NCBI RefSeq assembly: GCF_027580225.2
Contig: NC_073354.2
Coordinates: 10,764,001 to 10,828,000, forward strand
Source of the DNA: Misgurnus anguillicaudatus
Taxonomy: Eukaryota; Chordata; Actinopteri; Cypriniformes; Cobitidae
DNA length: 64,000 bases
Reading direction: 5' to 3'
Both the position numbers and the translations under genes were made by a program. Each line of letters begins with the position of its first letter. Position 1 is the first letter of the stretch. Shown piece after piece: positions 1 through 12,508 of the stretch. Under the pieces are notes generated by a model that saw only the letters and a list, made by a program, of their open reading frames with translations, made no database searches and had not been told where the DNA came from.

Positions 1-390
1 GAGCACGCCAAAATGTGTTTGAGCCTGTATCTTTGCAAAACTTTTGCGTATTAATATGAGACTTGGTATATGTCATAACAGTGATGACCTGAGGGTGCAT
101 GCACCATTTCGTCATACTGCCCCCTACTGGTCACGAGATATAAAAAATGTCTATTTTTGCTTATAACTACTTCAAAATTGAATGTAAAATTATGAGATTA
201 GTCTTGTTAGATTACGTGAGGCATGCCGAGTCAAACGATACCAAATGGTTTTTGGTTGGCCATTTTGTGTGTCGGCCATTTTGAATTTTTCTTTAAGTTC
301 AAGTATTTCAGAAACGAAACTGTGTATTGTTATGAAACTTGGTATGGTTCATTACCTACATGTTCTGGGAGGACTTGTAAACTTTTCGGT

Positions 391-770
391 GCCCCCTAGT
401 GGTCAAGAGATTTGAAGCTATATCTCTGCATCTCTTTATCGTATTTACACCAAATTTGGTGGGTGTCATCACAATCAAGACCTAAGTCACAATTTATTTT
501 TTGGTCAGTGCCCCCTAGTGGTCAAGTCATTTAAGGCTATATCTCTGCATCTCTTTATTGTATTTACACCAAATTTGGTGGGTGTCATCACAATCAAGAC
601 CTGAGTCACAATTTATTGTTTGGTTAGTGCCCCCTAGTGGTCAAGTCATTTAAGGCTATATCTCTGTATTGCTTTATCGTATTTACACTAAATTTGGTGT
701 GTGTCATCACAGTCATGACCTGAGGCACCATCTATTAATTCTGCACCGCGCCACCTAGTGGTCTCAAGAT
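391..770. repeat. ~118 bp sub-monomer block, first copy
   Basis: Four boxes of the form gccNcctagtgg at about 391, 510, 628 and 750 are spaced 118-122 bp apart. Between them lies the same text: a 'ggctatatctctg' stretch, a 'tttacaccaaatttggtg' stretch and 'catcacaatcaagacctgag'. The block recurs in each higher-order unit with a variable number of sub-monomers, which points to local unequal exchange within the larger repeat. Confidence 0.9.
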
Positions 771-1478
771 ACAAAAAATTGCTATTTTTTCATAAAACTA
801 ATGCAAACTTAGATCTTAAATCATGACAGTCATCACGTATGAATAATTTTTTGCCATGTTTGGCTTGACCCCGGTATCGCTGCTTGCAGCTATATTTATT
901 ATTATGTTTCCTCTTCCGCCATTGAAGTCAATGGCAGCCCATAGAACCGTACGTAGGAAAGTTATGAAATTTGGCACACATGTAGAGGACAGTCTCAGAA
1001 GTTACTATAGCAAATTTGGTGTGTCTGACTCAAACCCTCTAGCGCCACCAACAGTCCAAAAATCCACTTATGTTCATGCTCACAACTTCTGACCCGTGAG
1101 TCCTAGAAAATAAATTCTTGTTTCCTCTGAATCCTTGGCTCATGATGATTCAATTGCACATGTTGATGTCATTTGTGTCATGCACATCTTTCCGCCATTT
1201 TGAATTTTCCGTAAAACCTACTTTTTCGAACTCCTCCTAGACCGTCCGTCCGATTTGCATGTCCTTTGGTATGTAGCATCTAGAGACACCCCAGACAAAA
1301 AGTTATCAAAAGCTTTTTGATAGACCAATGCGTTCTCGTATAAATTGACAACATATATGGCGGCGAGCACGCCAAAATGGACGTGAGGTCGTATCTTCGC
1401 AAAACTTTATTGTATCGACACGAAACTTGGTATATGTCATTACAGTCATGACCTGAGGGTGCCTGCAACGTTTCGTCA

Positions 1479-1494
1479 CAGCGCCACCTAGTGG
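1479..1494 (-). promoter_or_regulatory. Representative CTCF-consensus-like box of the array
   Basis: The minus strand reads CCACTAGGTGGCGCTG, which satisfies every position of the vertebrate CTCF core consensus CCDSNAGRKGGCRSYR. About 41 related boxes occur between 116 and 12372, all in this orientation, in three flavours: cagcgccacctagtgg, (c/t)gccccctagtgg and ctgccccctactgg. The match is seen directly; binding is an inference. Confidence 0.45.
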
Positions 1495-2830
1495 TCACGA
1501 GATTCGAAAAATGCCTATTCTCGCTTATAACTACTTCAAACTTGAGCCTAAAATCACGAAGGTGGTCTTGTTAGATTCCTTGAGGCATGCCGAGTCAAAC
1601 GATACCAAACGGTTTTCGGTCGGCCATTTTGGGTGTCGGCCATTTTGAATTTTCTCATTAAGTTCAGTATTTCACAAACAGAATGGCGTATCGCTACGAA
1701 ATTTGGCATGGTTCATCAGTGACATGTTCTGAGCGCACTTATAAATCTTTAGGACAGCGCCACCTAGTGGTCAGGATATGTAAATAAATTGTTTAAAATG
1801 TTTATATCATTTGATTAAATTGCCACTATGACATGAGACTTCACTCTATTGATTCCTTGGCTCATGCTGAGTCCGACTGTACCAAATATGTCTGAGTCAA
1901 ACCTACTTCCTGTCGGCCATTTTGAATTATATTGAACACCTACTTTTTCGAACTCCTCCTAGAGCGCTCGTGTGATTGGCTTGATTTTTGGTATGCATCA
2001 TCTAGAGACACTCTAGACAAAAAGTTATCAAAAGCTTTTCGGTAGACCTATTTATTGTCGTATAACGCATCAAAGAATGCGAGGGCGAGCACGCCAAAAT
2101 GTGTTTGAGCCTGTATCTTCGCAAAACTTTTGTGTATTAATATGAGACTTGGTATATGTCATAACAGTGATGACCTGAGGGTGCATGCACCATTTCGTCA
2201 CACTGCCCCCTACTGGTCATGAGATATTAAACATTTCTAATTTTGCTTATAACTACTGCAAACTTGAATGTAAAATTATGAGACTGGTCTTGTTAGATTT
2301 CGTGAGGCATGCCGAGTCAAACGATACCAAATGGTTTTTGGTCGGCCATTTTGTGTGTCGGCCATTTTGAATTTTTTCTTTAAGTTCAAGTATTTCAGAA
2401 ACGCAATTGCGTATTGTTATGAAACTTGGTATGGTTCATCAGCAACATGTTCCGGGAGGACTTGTAAACTTTTCGGCGCCCCCTAGTGGTCAAGAGATTT
2501 GAAGCTATATCTCTGCATCTCTTTATCGTATTTACACCAATTTTGGTGGGTGTCATCACAATCAAGACCTGAGTCACAATTTATTGTTTGGTCAGTGCCC
2601 CCTAGTGGTCAAGCCATCTAAGGCTATATCTCTGTATCGCTTTATTGTATTTACACTAAATTTGGTATGTGTCATCACAGTCATTCCCTGAGGCACCATC
2701 TATTGTTTTGGCACAGCGCCCCCTAGTGGTCTCAAGATATGAAAAAATTGCTATTTTTTCATAAAACTAATGCAAACTTAGATCTTAAATCATGACAGTC
2801 ATCACGTATGAATCATTTTTTGCCATGTTT

Positions 2831-2982
2831 GGCTTGACCCCGGTATCGCTGCTTGCAGCTATATTTATTAGGGGTCAAGCCCCGAAGGGGCGTAGAACCC
2901 TATTGTTATTGTTAGTTTTCTTATTATTATTAGGGGTCAAGCCCCGAAGGGGCGTAGAACCCTATTGTTATTGTTAGTTTTC

Positions 2983-3018
<36 letters not shown>
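2831..3018. repeat. Hairpin module with tandemly doubled insert and TTA run
   Basis: The segment ggcttgacccc (2831-2841) is the exact reverse complement of ggggtcaagcc (2871-2881), an 11 bp stem over about 29 nt. The insert that follows also contains the perfect small hairpin gccccgaaggggc. The whole ~65 bp insert is present twice in tandem here and is followed by a (tta)n run. Confidence 0.8.
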
Positions 3019-3019
<1 letters not shown>

Positions 3020-4224
3020 GTTTCCTCTTCCGCCATTGAAGTCAATGGCAGCCCATAGAACCATACGTAGGAAAGTTATGAAATTTGGCACACATGTAGA
3101 GGACAGTCTCAGAAGTTACTATAGCAACATTGGTGTGTCTGACTCAAACCCTCTAGCGCCACCAACAGTCCAAAAATCCACTTATGTTCATGCTCACAAC
3201 TTCTGACCCGTGAGTCCTAGAAAATAAATTCTTGTTTCCTCTGAATCCTTGGCTCATGATGATTCAATTGCACATGTTGATGTCATTTGTGTCATGCACA
3301 TCTTTCCGCCATTTTGAATTTTCCGTAAAACCTACTTTTTCGAACTCCTCCTAGACCGTCCGTCCGATTTGCATGTCCTTTGGTATGTAGCATCTAGAGA
3401 CACCACAGACAAAAAGTTATCAAAAGCTTTTTGATAGACCAATGCGTTCTCGTATAAATTGACAACATATATGGCGGCGAGCACGCCAAAACGGACGTGA
3501 GGCCGTATCTTCGCAAAACTTTATTGTATCGACACGAAACTTGGTATATGTCATTACAGTCATGACCTGAGGGTGCCTGCAACCTTTCGTCACAGCGCCA
3601 CCTAGTGGTCACGAGATTCGAAAAATGCCTATTCTCGCTTATAACTACTTCAAACTTGAGCCTAAAATCACGAAGGTGGTCTTGTTAGATTCCTTGAGGC
3701 ATGCCGAGTCAAACGATACCAAACGGTTTTCAGTCGGCCATTTTGGGTGTCGGCCATTTTGAATTTTTTCTATGAGTTCAAGTATTTAAGAAACGCAATT
3801 GCGTATTGTTATGAAACTTGGTATGGTTCATCAGCAACATGTTCTGGGAGGACTTGTAAACTTTTCGGCGCCCCCTAGTGGTCAAGAGATTTGAAGCTAT
3901 ATCTCTGCATCTCTTTATCGTATTTACACCAAATTTGGTGGGTGTCATCACAATCAAGACCTGAGTCACAATTTATTGTTTGGTCAGAGCCCCCTAGTGG
4001 TCAAGTCATTTAAGGCTATATCTCCGTATCGCTTTATCGTATTTACACTAAATTTGGTGTGTCATCACAGTCATGACCTGAGGCACCATCTATTGTTTCG
4101 GCAAAGCGCCACCTAGTGGTCTCAAGATACAAAAAAATTGCTATTTTTTTTTCATAAAAGTAATGCAAACTTAGATCTTAAATCATGACAGTCATCACGT
4201 ATGAATCATTTTTTGCCATGTTTG

Positions 4225-4332
4225 GCTTGACCCCGGTATTGCTGCTTGCAGCTATATTTAGGGGTCAAGCCCCGAAGGGGCGTAGAACCCTATTGTTATT
4301 GTTAGTTTTCTTATTATTATTATTATTATTCT
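4225..4332. repeat. Hairpin module with single insert
   Basis: Same position within the repeat unit as the module at 2831, but with only one copy of the ggggtcaagcc...gaagggg insert followed by a short (tta)n tract. The units at about 890, 6410 and 10420 lack the insert and go straight from gctatattta to tta repeats. Confidence 0.75.
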
Positions 4333-7300
4333 TGTTCCCCGTTCTTCCACCCAAAAGTCAATGGCAGCCCATAGAACCGTACGTAGGAAAGTTATGAAAT
4401 TTGGCACACATGTAGAGGACAGTCTCAGAAGTTACTATAGCAACATTGGTGTGTCTGACTCAAACCCTCTAGCGCCACCAACAGTCCAAAAATCCACTTA
4501 TGTTCATGCTCATAACTTCTGACCCGTGAGACCTAGAAACTAAATTCTTCTTTCCTCTGAATCCTTTGCTCATGATGATTCAATTGCACACATTGATGTC
4601 ATTTGTGTCATGCACATCTTTCCGCCATTTTGAATTTTCCGTAAAACCTACTTTTTCGAACTCCTCCTAGACCGTTCGTCCGATTTGCATGTCCTTTGGT
4701 ATGTAGCATCTAGAGACACCCCAGACAAAAAGTTATCAAAAGCTTTTTGATAGACCAATGCGTTCTCGTATACAGTGACAACATATATGGCGGCGAGCAC
4801 GCCAAAACGGACGTGAGGCCGTATCTTCGCAAAACTTTATTGTATCGACACGAAACTTGGTATATGTCATTACAGTCATGACCTGAGGGTGCCTGCAACG
4901 TTTCGTCACAGCGCCACCTAGTGGTCACGAGATTCGAAAAATGCCTATTTTCGCTTATAACTACTTCAAACTTGAGTCTAAAATCATGAAGGTGGTCTTG
5001 TAAGATTCCTTGAGGCATGCCGAGTCAAACGATAACAAACGGTTTTCGGTCGGCCATTTTGGGTGTCGGCCATTTTGAATTTTCTCATTAAGTTCAGTAT
5101 TTCACAAACAGAATGACGTATCGCTACGAAATTTGGCATGGTTCATCAGTGACATGTTCTGAGCGCACCTATAAATCTTTAGGACAGCGCCACCTAGTGG
5201 TCAGGATATATAAATAAATTGTTTAAAATCTTTATAGCATTTGATTCATTTGCCACACTGAAATGAGACTTCACTCTATTGATTCCTTGGCTCGTGCTGA
5301 GTCCGACTGTACCAAATATGATAGAGTCAAACCTACTTCCTGTCGGCCATTTTGAATTATATTGAACACCTACTTTTTCGAACTCCTCCTAGAGCGCTCG
5401 TGTGATTGGCTTGATTTTTGGTATGCATCATCTAGAGACACTCTAGACAAAAAGTTATCAAAAGCTTTTCGGTAGACCTATCCGTTGTCGTATAACGCAT
5501 CAAAGAATGCGAGGGCGAGCACGCCAAAATGTGTTTGAGCCTGTATCTTCGCAAAACTTTTGCGTATTAATATGAGACTTGGTAAATGTCATAACAGTGA
5601 TGACCTGAGGGTGCATGCACCATTTTGTCACACTGCCCCCTACTGGTCACGAGATATAAAAAATGTCTATTTTTGCTTATAACTACTGCAAATTTGAATG
5701 TAAAATTATGAGACTGGTCTTGTTAGATTTCGTGAGGCATGCCGAGTCAAACGATAACAAATGGTTTTTGGTCGGCCATTTTGTGTGTCGGCCATTTTGA
5801 ATTTTTTCTTTAAATTCAAGTATTTCAGAAACGCAATTGCGTATAGTTATGAAACTTGGTACGGTTCATCAGCAACATGTTCTGGCAGAACTTGTAAACC
5901 TTTTGGCACCCCCTAGTGGTCAAGAGATTTGAAGCTATATCTCTGCATGTCTTTATCGTATTTACACCAAATTTGGTGGGTGTCATCACAATCAAGACCT
6001 GAGTCATAATTTATGGTTTGGTCAGTGCCCCCTAGTGGTCAAGTCATTTAAGGCTATATCTCCGTATCGCTTTATCGTATTTACACCAAATTTGGTGGGT
6101 GTCATCACAATCAAGACCTGAGTCATAATTTATGGTTTGGTCAGTGTCCCCTAGTGGTCAAGTCATTTAAGGCTATATCTCCATATCGCTTTATCGTATT
6201 TACACTAAATTTGGTATGTGTCATCACAGTCATGACCTGAGGCACCATCTATTGTTTCGGCACAGCGCCACCTAGTGGTTTCAAGATACAAACAAATTGC
6301 TATTTTTTCATAAAAATATTGCAAACTTAGATGTGAAATCATGACAGTCATCACGTATGAATCATTTTTTGCCATGTTTGGCTTGACCCCGGTATCGCTG
6401 CTTGCAGCTATATTTATTATTATTTTTCTTCCTCGTTCTTCCGCCGAAAGTCAATGGCAGCCCATAGAACCGTACATAGGAAAGTTATGAAATTTGGCAC
6501 ACATGTAGAGGACAGTCTCAGAAGTTACTATAGCAACTTTGGTGTGTCTGACTCAAACCCTCTAGCGCCACCAACAGTCCAAAAATCCACTTATGTTCAT
6601 GCTCATAACTTCTGACCCCTGAGTCCTAGAAACTAAATTCTTGTTTCCTCTGAATCCTTGGCTCATGATGATTCAAATGCACACATTGATGTAATTTGTG
6701 TCATGCACATCTTTCCGCCATTTTGAATTTTCCGTAAAACCTACTTTTTCGAACTCCTCCTAGACCATTTGTCCGATTTGCATGTCCTTTGGTATCTAGC
6801 ATCTATAGACACCCCTGACAAAAAGTTATCAAAAGCTTTTTGATAGACCAATGCGTTCTCGTATACCGTGACAACATATACGGCGGCGAGCACGCCAAAA
6901 CGGACGTGAGGCCGTATCTTCGCAACACTTTGGTGTATCGACACGAAACTTGGTATATGTCATTACAGTCATGACCTGAGGGTGCCTGCAACGTTTCGTC
7001 ACAGCGCCACCTAGTGGTCACGAGATTCGAAAAATGCCTATTTTCGCTTATAACTACTTCAAACTTGAGTCTAAAATCATGAAGGTGGTCTTGTTAGATT
7101 CCTTGAGGCATGCCGAGTCAAACGATACCAAACGGTTTTCGGTCGGCCATTTTGGGTGTCGGCCATTTTGAATTTTCTCATTAAGTTCAGTATTTCACAA
7201 ACAGAATGGTGTATCGCTACGAAATTTGGCATGGTTCATCAGTGACATGTTCTGAGCGCACCTATAAATCTTTAGGACGGCGCCACCTAGTGGTCAGGAT

Positions 7301-8351
7301 ATGTAAATAAATTGTTTAAAATCTTTATTTAATTTGATTAAATTGCCACTATGACATAAGACTTCACTCTATTGATTCGTTGGCTCATGCTGAGTCCGAC
7401 TGTACCAAGTATGTCTGAGTCAAACCTACTTCCTGTCGGCCATTTTGAATTATATTGAAGACCTACTTTTTCGAACTCCTCCTAGAGCGCTTGATTGATT
7501 GGCTTGAATTTTGGTAGGCATCATCTAGAGTCACTCTAGACAAAAAGTTATCAAAAGATTTTCAGTAGACCTATCCGTTGTCGTATAACGTATCAAAGAG
7601 TGCGAGGGCGAGCACGCCAAAATGTGTTTGAGCCTGTATCTTCGCAAAACTTTTGCGTATTAATATGAGACTTGGTATATGTCATAACAGTGATGACCTG
7701 AGGGTGCATGCACCATTTCGTCACACTGCCCCCTACTGGTCATGAGATATAAAATATGTCTATTTTTGCTTATAACTACTGCAAACTTGAATGTAAAATT
7801 ATGAGACTAGTCTTTTTAGATTTCGTGAGGCATGCCGAGTCAAACGATACCAAATGGTTTTTGGTCGGCCATTTTGTGTGTCGGCCATTTTGAATTTTTT
7901 CTTTAAGTTCAAGTATTTCAGAAACGCAATTGCGTATTGTTATGAAACTTGGTATGGTTCATCAGCAACATGTTCTGAGAGGGCTTGTAAACTTTTCGGC
8001 GCCCCCTAGTGGTCAAGAGATTTGAAGCTATATCTCTGCACCTCTTTATCGTATTTACACCAAATTTGGTGAGTGTCATCACAATCATGACCTGAATCAC
8101 CATCTATTGTTTTGGTCAGTGCCCCCTAGTGGTCAAATAATTTAAGGCTATATCTCCGTATCGCTTTATCGTATTTACACCAAATTTGGTATGTGTCATC
8201 ACAGTCATTACCTGAGGCACCATCTATTGTTTCGGCACAGTGCCACCTAGTGGTCTCAAGATACAAAAAATTGCTATTTTTTACTAAAAATAATACAGAC
8301 TTAGATCTTAAATCATGACAGTCATCACGTATGAATCATTTTTGGCCATGT

Positions 8352-8455
8352 TTGGCTTGACCCCGGTATCGCTGCTTGCAGCTATATTTAGGGGTCAAGC
8401 CACGAAGTGGCGTAGACACCTATTGTATCTGTTAGTTTTCTTATTATTATTCATC
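8352..8455. repeat. Hairpin module with decayed insert
   Basis: One insert copy in which the small internal hairpin has changed on both sides (ccacgaagtgg instead of cccgaaggg). Both arms changed while pairing was kept. Confidence 0.7.
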
Positions 8456-11400
8456 CTAGTTCTTCCGCCATTGAAGTCAATGGCAGCTTATAGAACCGTA
8501 CGTAGGAAAGTTGTGTAATTTGGCACACATGTAGAGGACAGTCTAAGAAGTTACTATAGCAACAAAGGTGTGTCTAACTCAAACCCTCTAGCGCCACCAA
8601 CAGTCCAAAAATCCACTTATGTTCATGCTCATAACTTCTGACCCGTGAGTCCTAGAAACTAAATTCTTGTTTCCTCTGAATCCTTGGCTCATGATGATTC
8701 AATTGCACACATTGATGTCATTTGTGTCATGCACATCTTTCCGCCATTTTGAATTTTCCGTAAAACCTACTTTTTCGAACTCCTCCTAGACCGTTCGTCC
8801 GATTTGCATGTCCTTTGGTATGTAACATCTAGAGACACCCCAGACAAAAAGTTATCAAAAGCTTTTTGTTAGACCAATGCGTTTTCGTATACAGTGACAC
8901 CATATAAGGCGGTGAGCACGCCAAAACAGACGTGAGGCCGTATCTTCGCAAAACTTTTGTGTATTGACACGAAACTTGGTATATGTCATTACAGTCATGA
9001 CCTGAGGGTGCCTGCAACGTTTCGTCACAGCGCCACCTAGTGGTCACGAGATTCGAAAAATGCCTATTTTTGCTTATAACTACTTCAAACTTGAGTCTAA
9101 AATCATGAAGGTGGTCTTGTTAGATTCCTTGAGGCATGCCGAGTCAAACGATATCAAACGGTTTTCGGTCGGCCATTTTGGGTGTCGGCCATTTTGAATT
9201 TTCTCATTAAGTTCAGTATTTCACAAACAGAATGGCGTATTGCTACGATATTTGGCGTGGTTCATCAGTGACATGTTCTGAGCGCACCTATAAATCTTTA
9301 GGACAGCGCCACCTAGTGGCCAGGATATGTAAAGAAATTGTTTAAAATCTTTAAAGCCTTTGATTCATTTGCCACACTGACATGAGACTTCACTCTACTG
9401 ATTCCTTGGCTCATGCTGAGTCCGACTGTACCAAATATGTCAGTGTCAAGCCTACTTCCTGTTGGCCATTTTGAATTATATTGCACACCTACTTTTTCGA
9501 ACTCCTCCTAGAGCGCTTGTTTGATTGGCTTGATTTTTGGTACGCATCATCTAGAGACACTCTAGACAAAAAGTTATCAAAAGCTTTTCGGTAGACCTAT
9601 CCATTGTTGTATAACGCATCAAAGAATGTGAGGGCAAGCACGCCAAAATGTGTTTGAGCCTGTATCTTCGCAAAACTTTTGCGTATTGATATGAGACTTG
9701 GTATATGTCATAACAGTGATGACCTGAGGGTGCATGCACCATTTCGTCACACTGCCCCCTACTGGTCACGAGATATAAAAAATGTCTATTTTTGCTTATA
9801 ACTACTGCAAACTTGAATGTAAAATTATGAGAGTGGTCTTGTTAGATTTCGTGAGGCATGCCGAGTCAAACAATACCATATGGTTTTTGGTCAGCCATTT
9901 TGTGTGTCGGCCATTTTGAATTTTTTCAAGTATTGAAAGTTCAAGTATTTCAGAAACGCAATTGCGTATTGTTATGAAACTTGGTATGGTTCATCAGCAA
10001 CATGTTCTGAGAGGACTTGTAAACTTTTCGGCGCCCCCTAGTGGTCAAGAGATTTGAAGCAATATCTCTGCATCTCTTTATTGTATTTACACCAAATTTG
10101 GTGGGTGTCATCACAATCAAGACCTGAGTCACAATTTATTGTTTGGTCAAAGCCCCCTAGTGGTCAAGTCATTTAAGGCTATATCTCCATATTGCTTTAT
10201 CGTATTTACACTAAATTTGGTATGTGTCATCACAGTCATGACCTGAGGCACCATCTATTGTTTCGGCAAAGCGCCACCTAGTGGTCTCAAGATACAAAAA
10301 ATGCTATTTTTTTCATAAAACTAATGCAAACTTAGATCTAAAATCATGACAGTCATCACTTATGAATCATTTTTTGCCATGTTTGGCTTGACCCCGGTAT
10401 CGCTGCTTGCAGCTATATTTATTATTCAGTTTCTTGTTCTTCCGCCATTGAAGTCAATGGCAGCCCATAGAACCGTACGTAGGAAAGTTATGAAATTTGG
10501 CACACATGTAGAGGACAGTCTCAGAAGTTACTATAGCAACTTTGGTGTGTCTGACTCAAACCCTCTAGCGCCACCAACAGTCCAAAAATCCACTTATGTT
10601 CATGCTCATAACTTCTGACCCATCGGTCCTAGAAACTAAATTCTTGTTTCCTCTGAATCCTTGGCTCATGATGATTCAAATGCACACATTGATGTCATTT
10701 GTGTCATGCACATCTTTCCGCCATTTTGAATTTTCCGTAAAACCTACTTTTTCGAACTCCTCCTAGAGCGTTTGTCCGATTTGCATGTCCTTTGGTATCT
10801 AGCATCTAGAGACACCCCTGACAAAAAGTTATCAAAAGCTTTTTGATAGACCAATGCGTTCTCGTATACCGTGACAACATATACGGCGGCGAGCACGCCA
10901 AAACGGACGTGAGGCCGTATCTTCGCAACACTTTGGTGTATCGACACGAAAATTGGTATATGTCATTACAGTCATGACCAGAGGGTGCCTGCAACATTTC
11001 GTCACAGCGCCACCTAGTGGTCACGAGATTCAAAAAATGCCTATTTTTGCTTATAACTACTTCAAACTTGAGTCTAAAATCATGAAGTTGGTCTTGTTAG
11101 ATTCCTTGAGGCATGCCGAGTCAAACGATATCAAACGGTTTTCGGTCGGCCATTTTGGGTGTCGGCCATTTTGAATTTTCCCATTAAGTTCAGTATTTCA
11201 CAAACAGAATGGCGTATCGCTATGAAATTTGGCATGGTTCATCAGTGACATGTTCTAAGCGGACCTATAAATCTTTAGGACAGCGCCACCTAGTGGTCAG
11301 GATATGTAAAGAAATTGTTTAAAATCTTTATTTCATTTGATTAAATTGCCACACTGACATGAGACTTCACTCTATTGATTCCTTGGCTCGTGCTGAGTCC

Positions 11401-11997
11401 TACTGTACCAAATATGTCTGAGTCAAACCTACTTCCTGTCGGCCATTTTGAATTATATTGAACACCTACTTTTTCGAACTCCTCCTAGAGCACTCGTTTG
11501 ATTGGCTTGATTTTTGGTAGGCATCATCTAGAGACACTCCAGATAAAAAGTTATCAAAAGCTTTTCGGTAGACCTATCCGTTGTCGTATAAAGCATCAAA
11601 GAATGCGAGGGCGAGCACGCCAAAATGTGTTTGAGCCTGTATCTTCGCAAAACTTTTGTGTATTAATATGAGACTTGGTATATATCATAACAGTGATGAC
11701 GTAAGGGTGCATGTACCATTTCGTCACACTGCCCCCTACTGGTCACGAGATATACAAAATGTCTATTTTTGCTTATAACTACTGCAAATTTGAATGTAAA
11801 ATTATGAGACTGGTCTTGTTAGATTTCGTGAGACATGGCGATTCAAACTATACAAAATGGTTTTTGGTCGGCCATTTTGTGTGTCGGCCATTTTGAATTT
11901 TTCTTTAAGTTCAAGTATTTCAGAAACGCAATTGCGTATTGTTATGAAACTTGGTATGGTTCATCAGCAACATGTTCTGGGAGGACTTGTAAACTTT

Positions 11998-12375
11998 CCG
12001 GTGCCCCCTAGTGGTCAAGAGATTTGAAGCTATATCTCTGCATCTCTTTATCGTATTTACACCAAATTTGGTGTTTGTCATCACAATCAAGACCTGAGTC
12101 ACAATTTATTTTTTGGTCAGTGCCCCCTAGTGGTCAAGTCATTTAAGGCTATATCTCTGCAACTCTTTATTGTATTTACACCAAATTTGGTGTGTGTCAT
12201 CACAATCAAGACCTGAGTCACAATTTATTTTTTGGTCAGTGCCCCCTAGTGGTCAAGTCATTTAAAGGCTATATCTCTGCATCTCTTTATTGTATTTACA
12301 CCAAATTTGGTGGGTGTCATCACAATCAAGACCTGAGTCACCATCTATTGTTTCGGCAAAGCGCCACCTAGTGGT
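11998..12375. repeat. ~118 bp sub-monomer block, last copy
   Basis: Four boxes at about 12001, 12121, 12240 and 12361 define three full ~119 bp sub-monomers. The internal monomers here are more alike than in other units (nearly the same text at 12119 and 12238), suggesting the most recent local duplication in the array. Confidence 0.85.
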
Positions 12376-12508
12376 CTCAAGATACAAAAAATGTTATTTT
12401 TTCATAAAACTTTGCAAACTTAGATCTTAAATCATGACAGTCATCACGTATGAATCATTTTTTGCCATGTTTGGCTTGACCCCGGTATCGCTGCTTGCAG
12501 CTATATTT

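Larger units (their letters stand above)
1..12508. repeat. Higher-order tandem satellite-like array (~2.0-2.1 kb unit)
   Basis: A landmark (gagcacgccaaaat) recurs at about 1, 2087, 5517, 7610, 9636 and 11613, with a diverged second landmark at 1365, 3478, 4797, 6891, 8917 and 10891, so each unit has two related halves. Units are about 2086, 2093, 2026 and 1977 bp; the 2087-5516 stretch is a hybrid in which about 1.1 kb was lost near 3763. Each unit runs in the same order: landmark half, several ~118 bp sub-monomers, a 'gcttgacccc...gctatattta' hairpin segment, a segment with a 'ccattgaagtcaatgg' palindrome, then the second half. Short open frames of 60-102 codons recur in register with the repeat and show no gene-like constraint. 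The left edge lies outside the window; the right edge is abutted by a retroviral LTR. Confidence 0.93.

Noticed and set aside
856..10618. Plus-strand frames beginning MTVITYESFFAMFGLTPV in several units
   Set aside because: They end or change at the variable (tta)n/hairpin slot and are disrupted differently in each unit; not a conserved protein.
1280..11033. Repeated 72- to 102-codon minus-strand frames in the satellite array
   Set aside because: They recur in register with the repeat, vary by frameshift between units and show no codon bias or start context; they follow from the repeat sequence.
391..12372. CRISPR-like array from the regularly spaced boxes
   Set aside because: The intervening sequence is itself repetitive, and the context is vertebrate.
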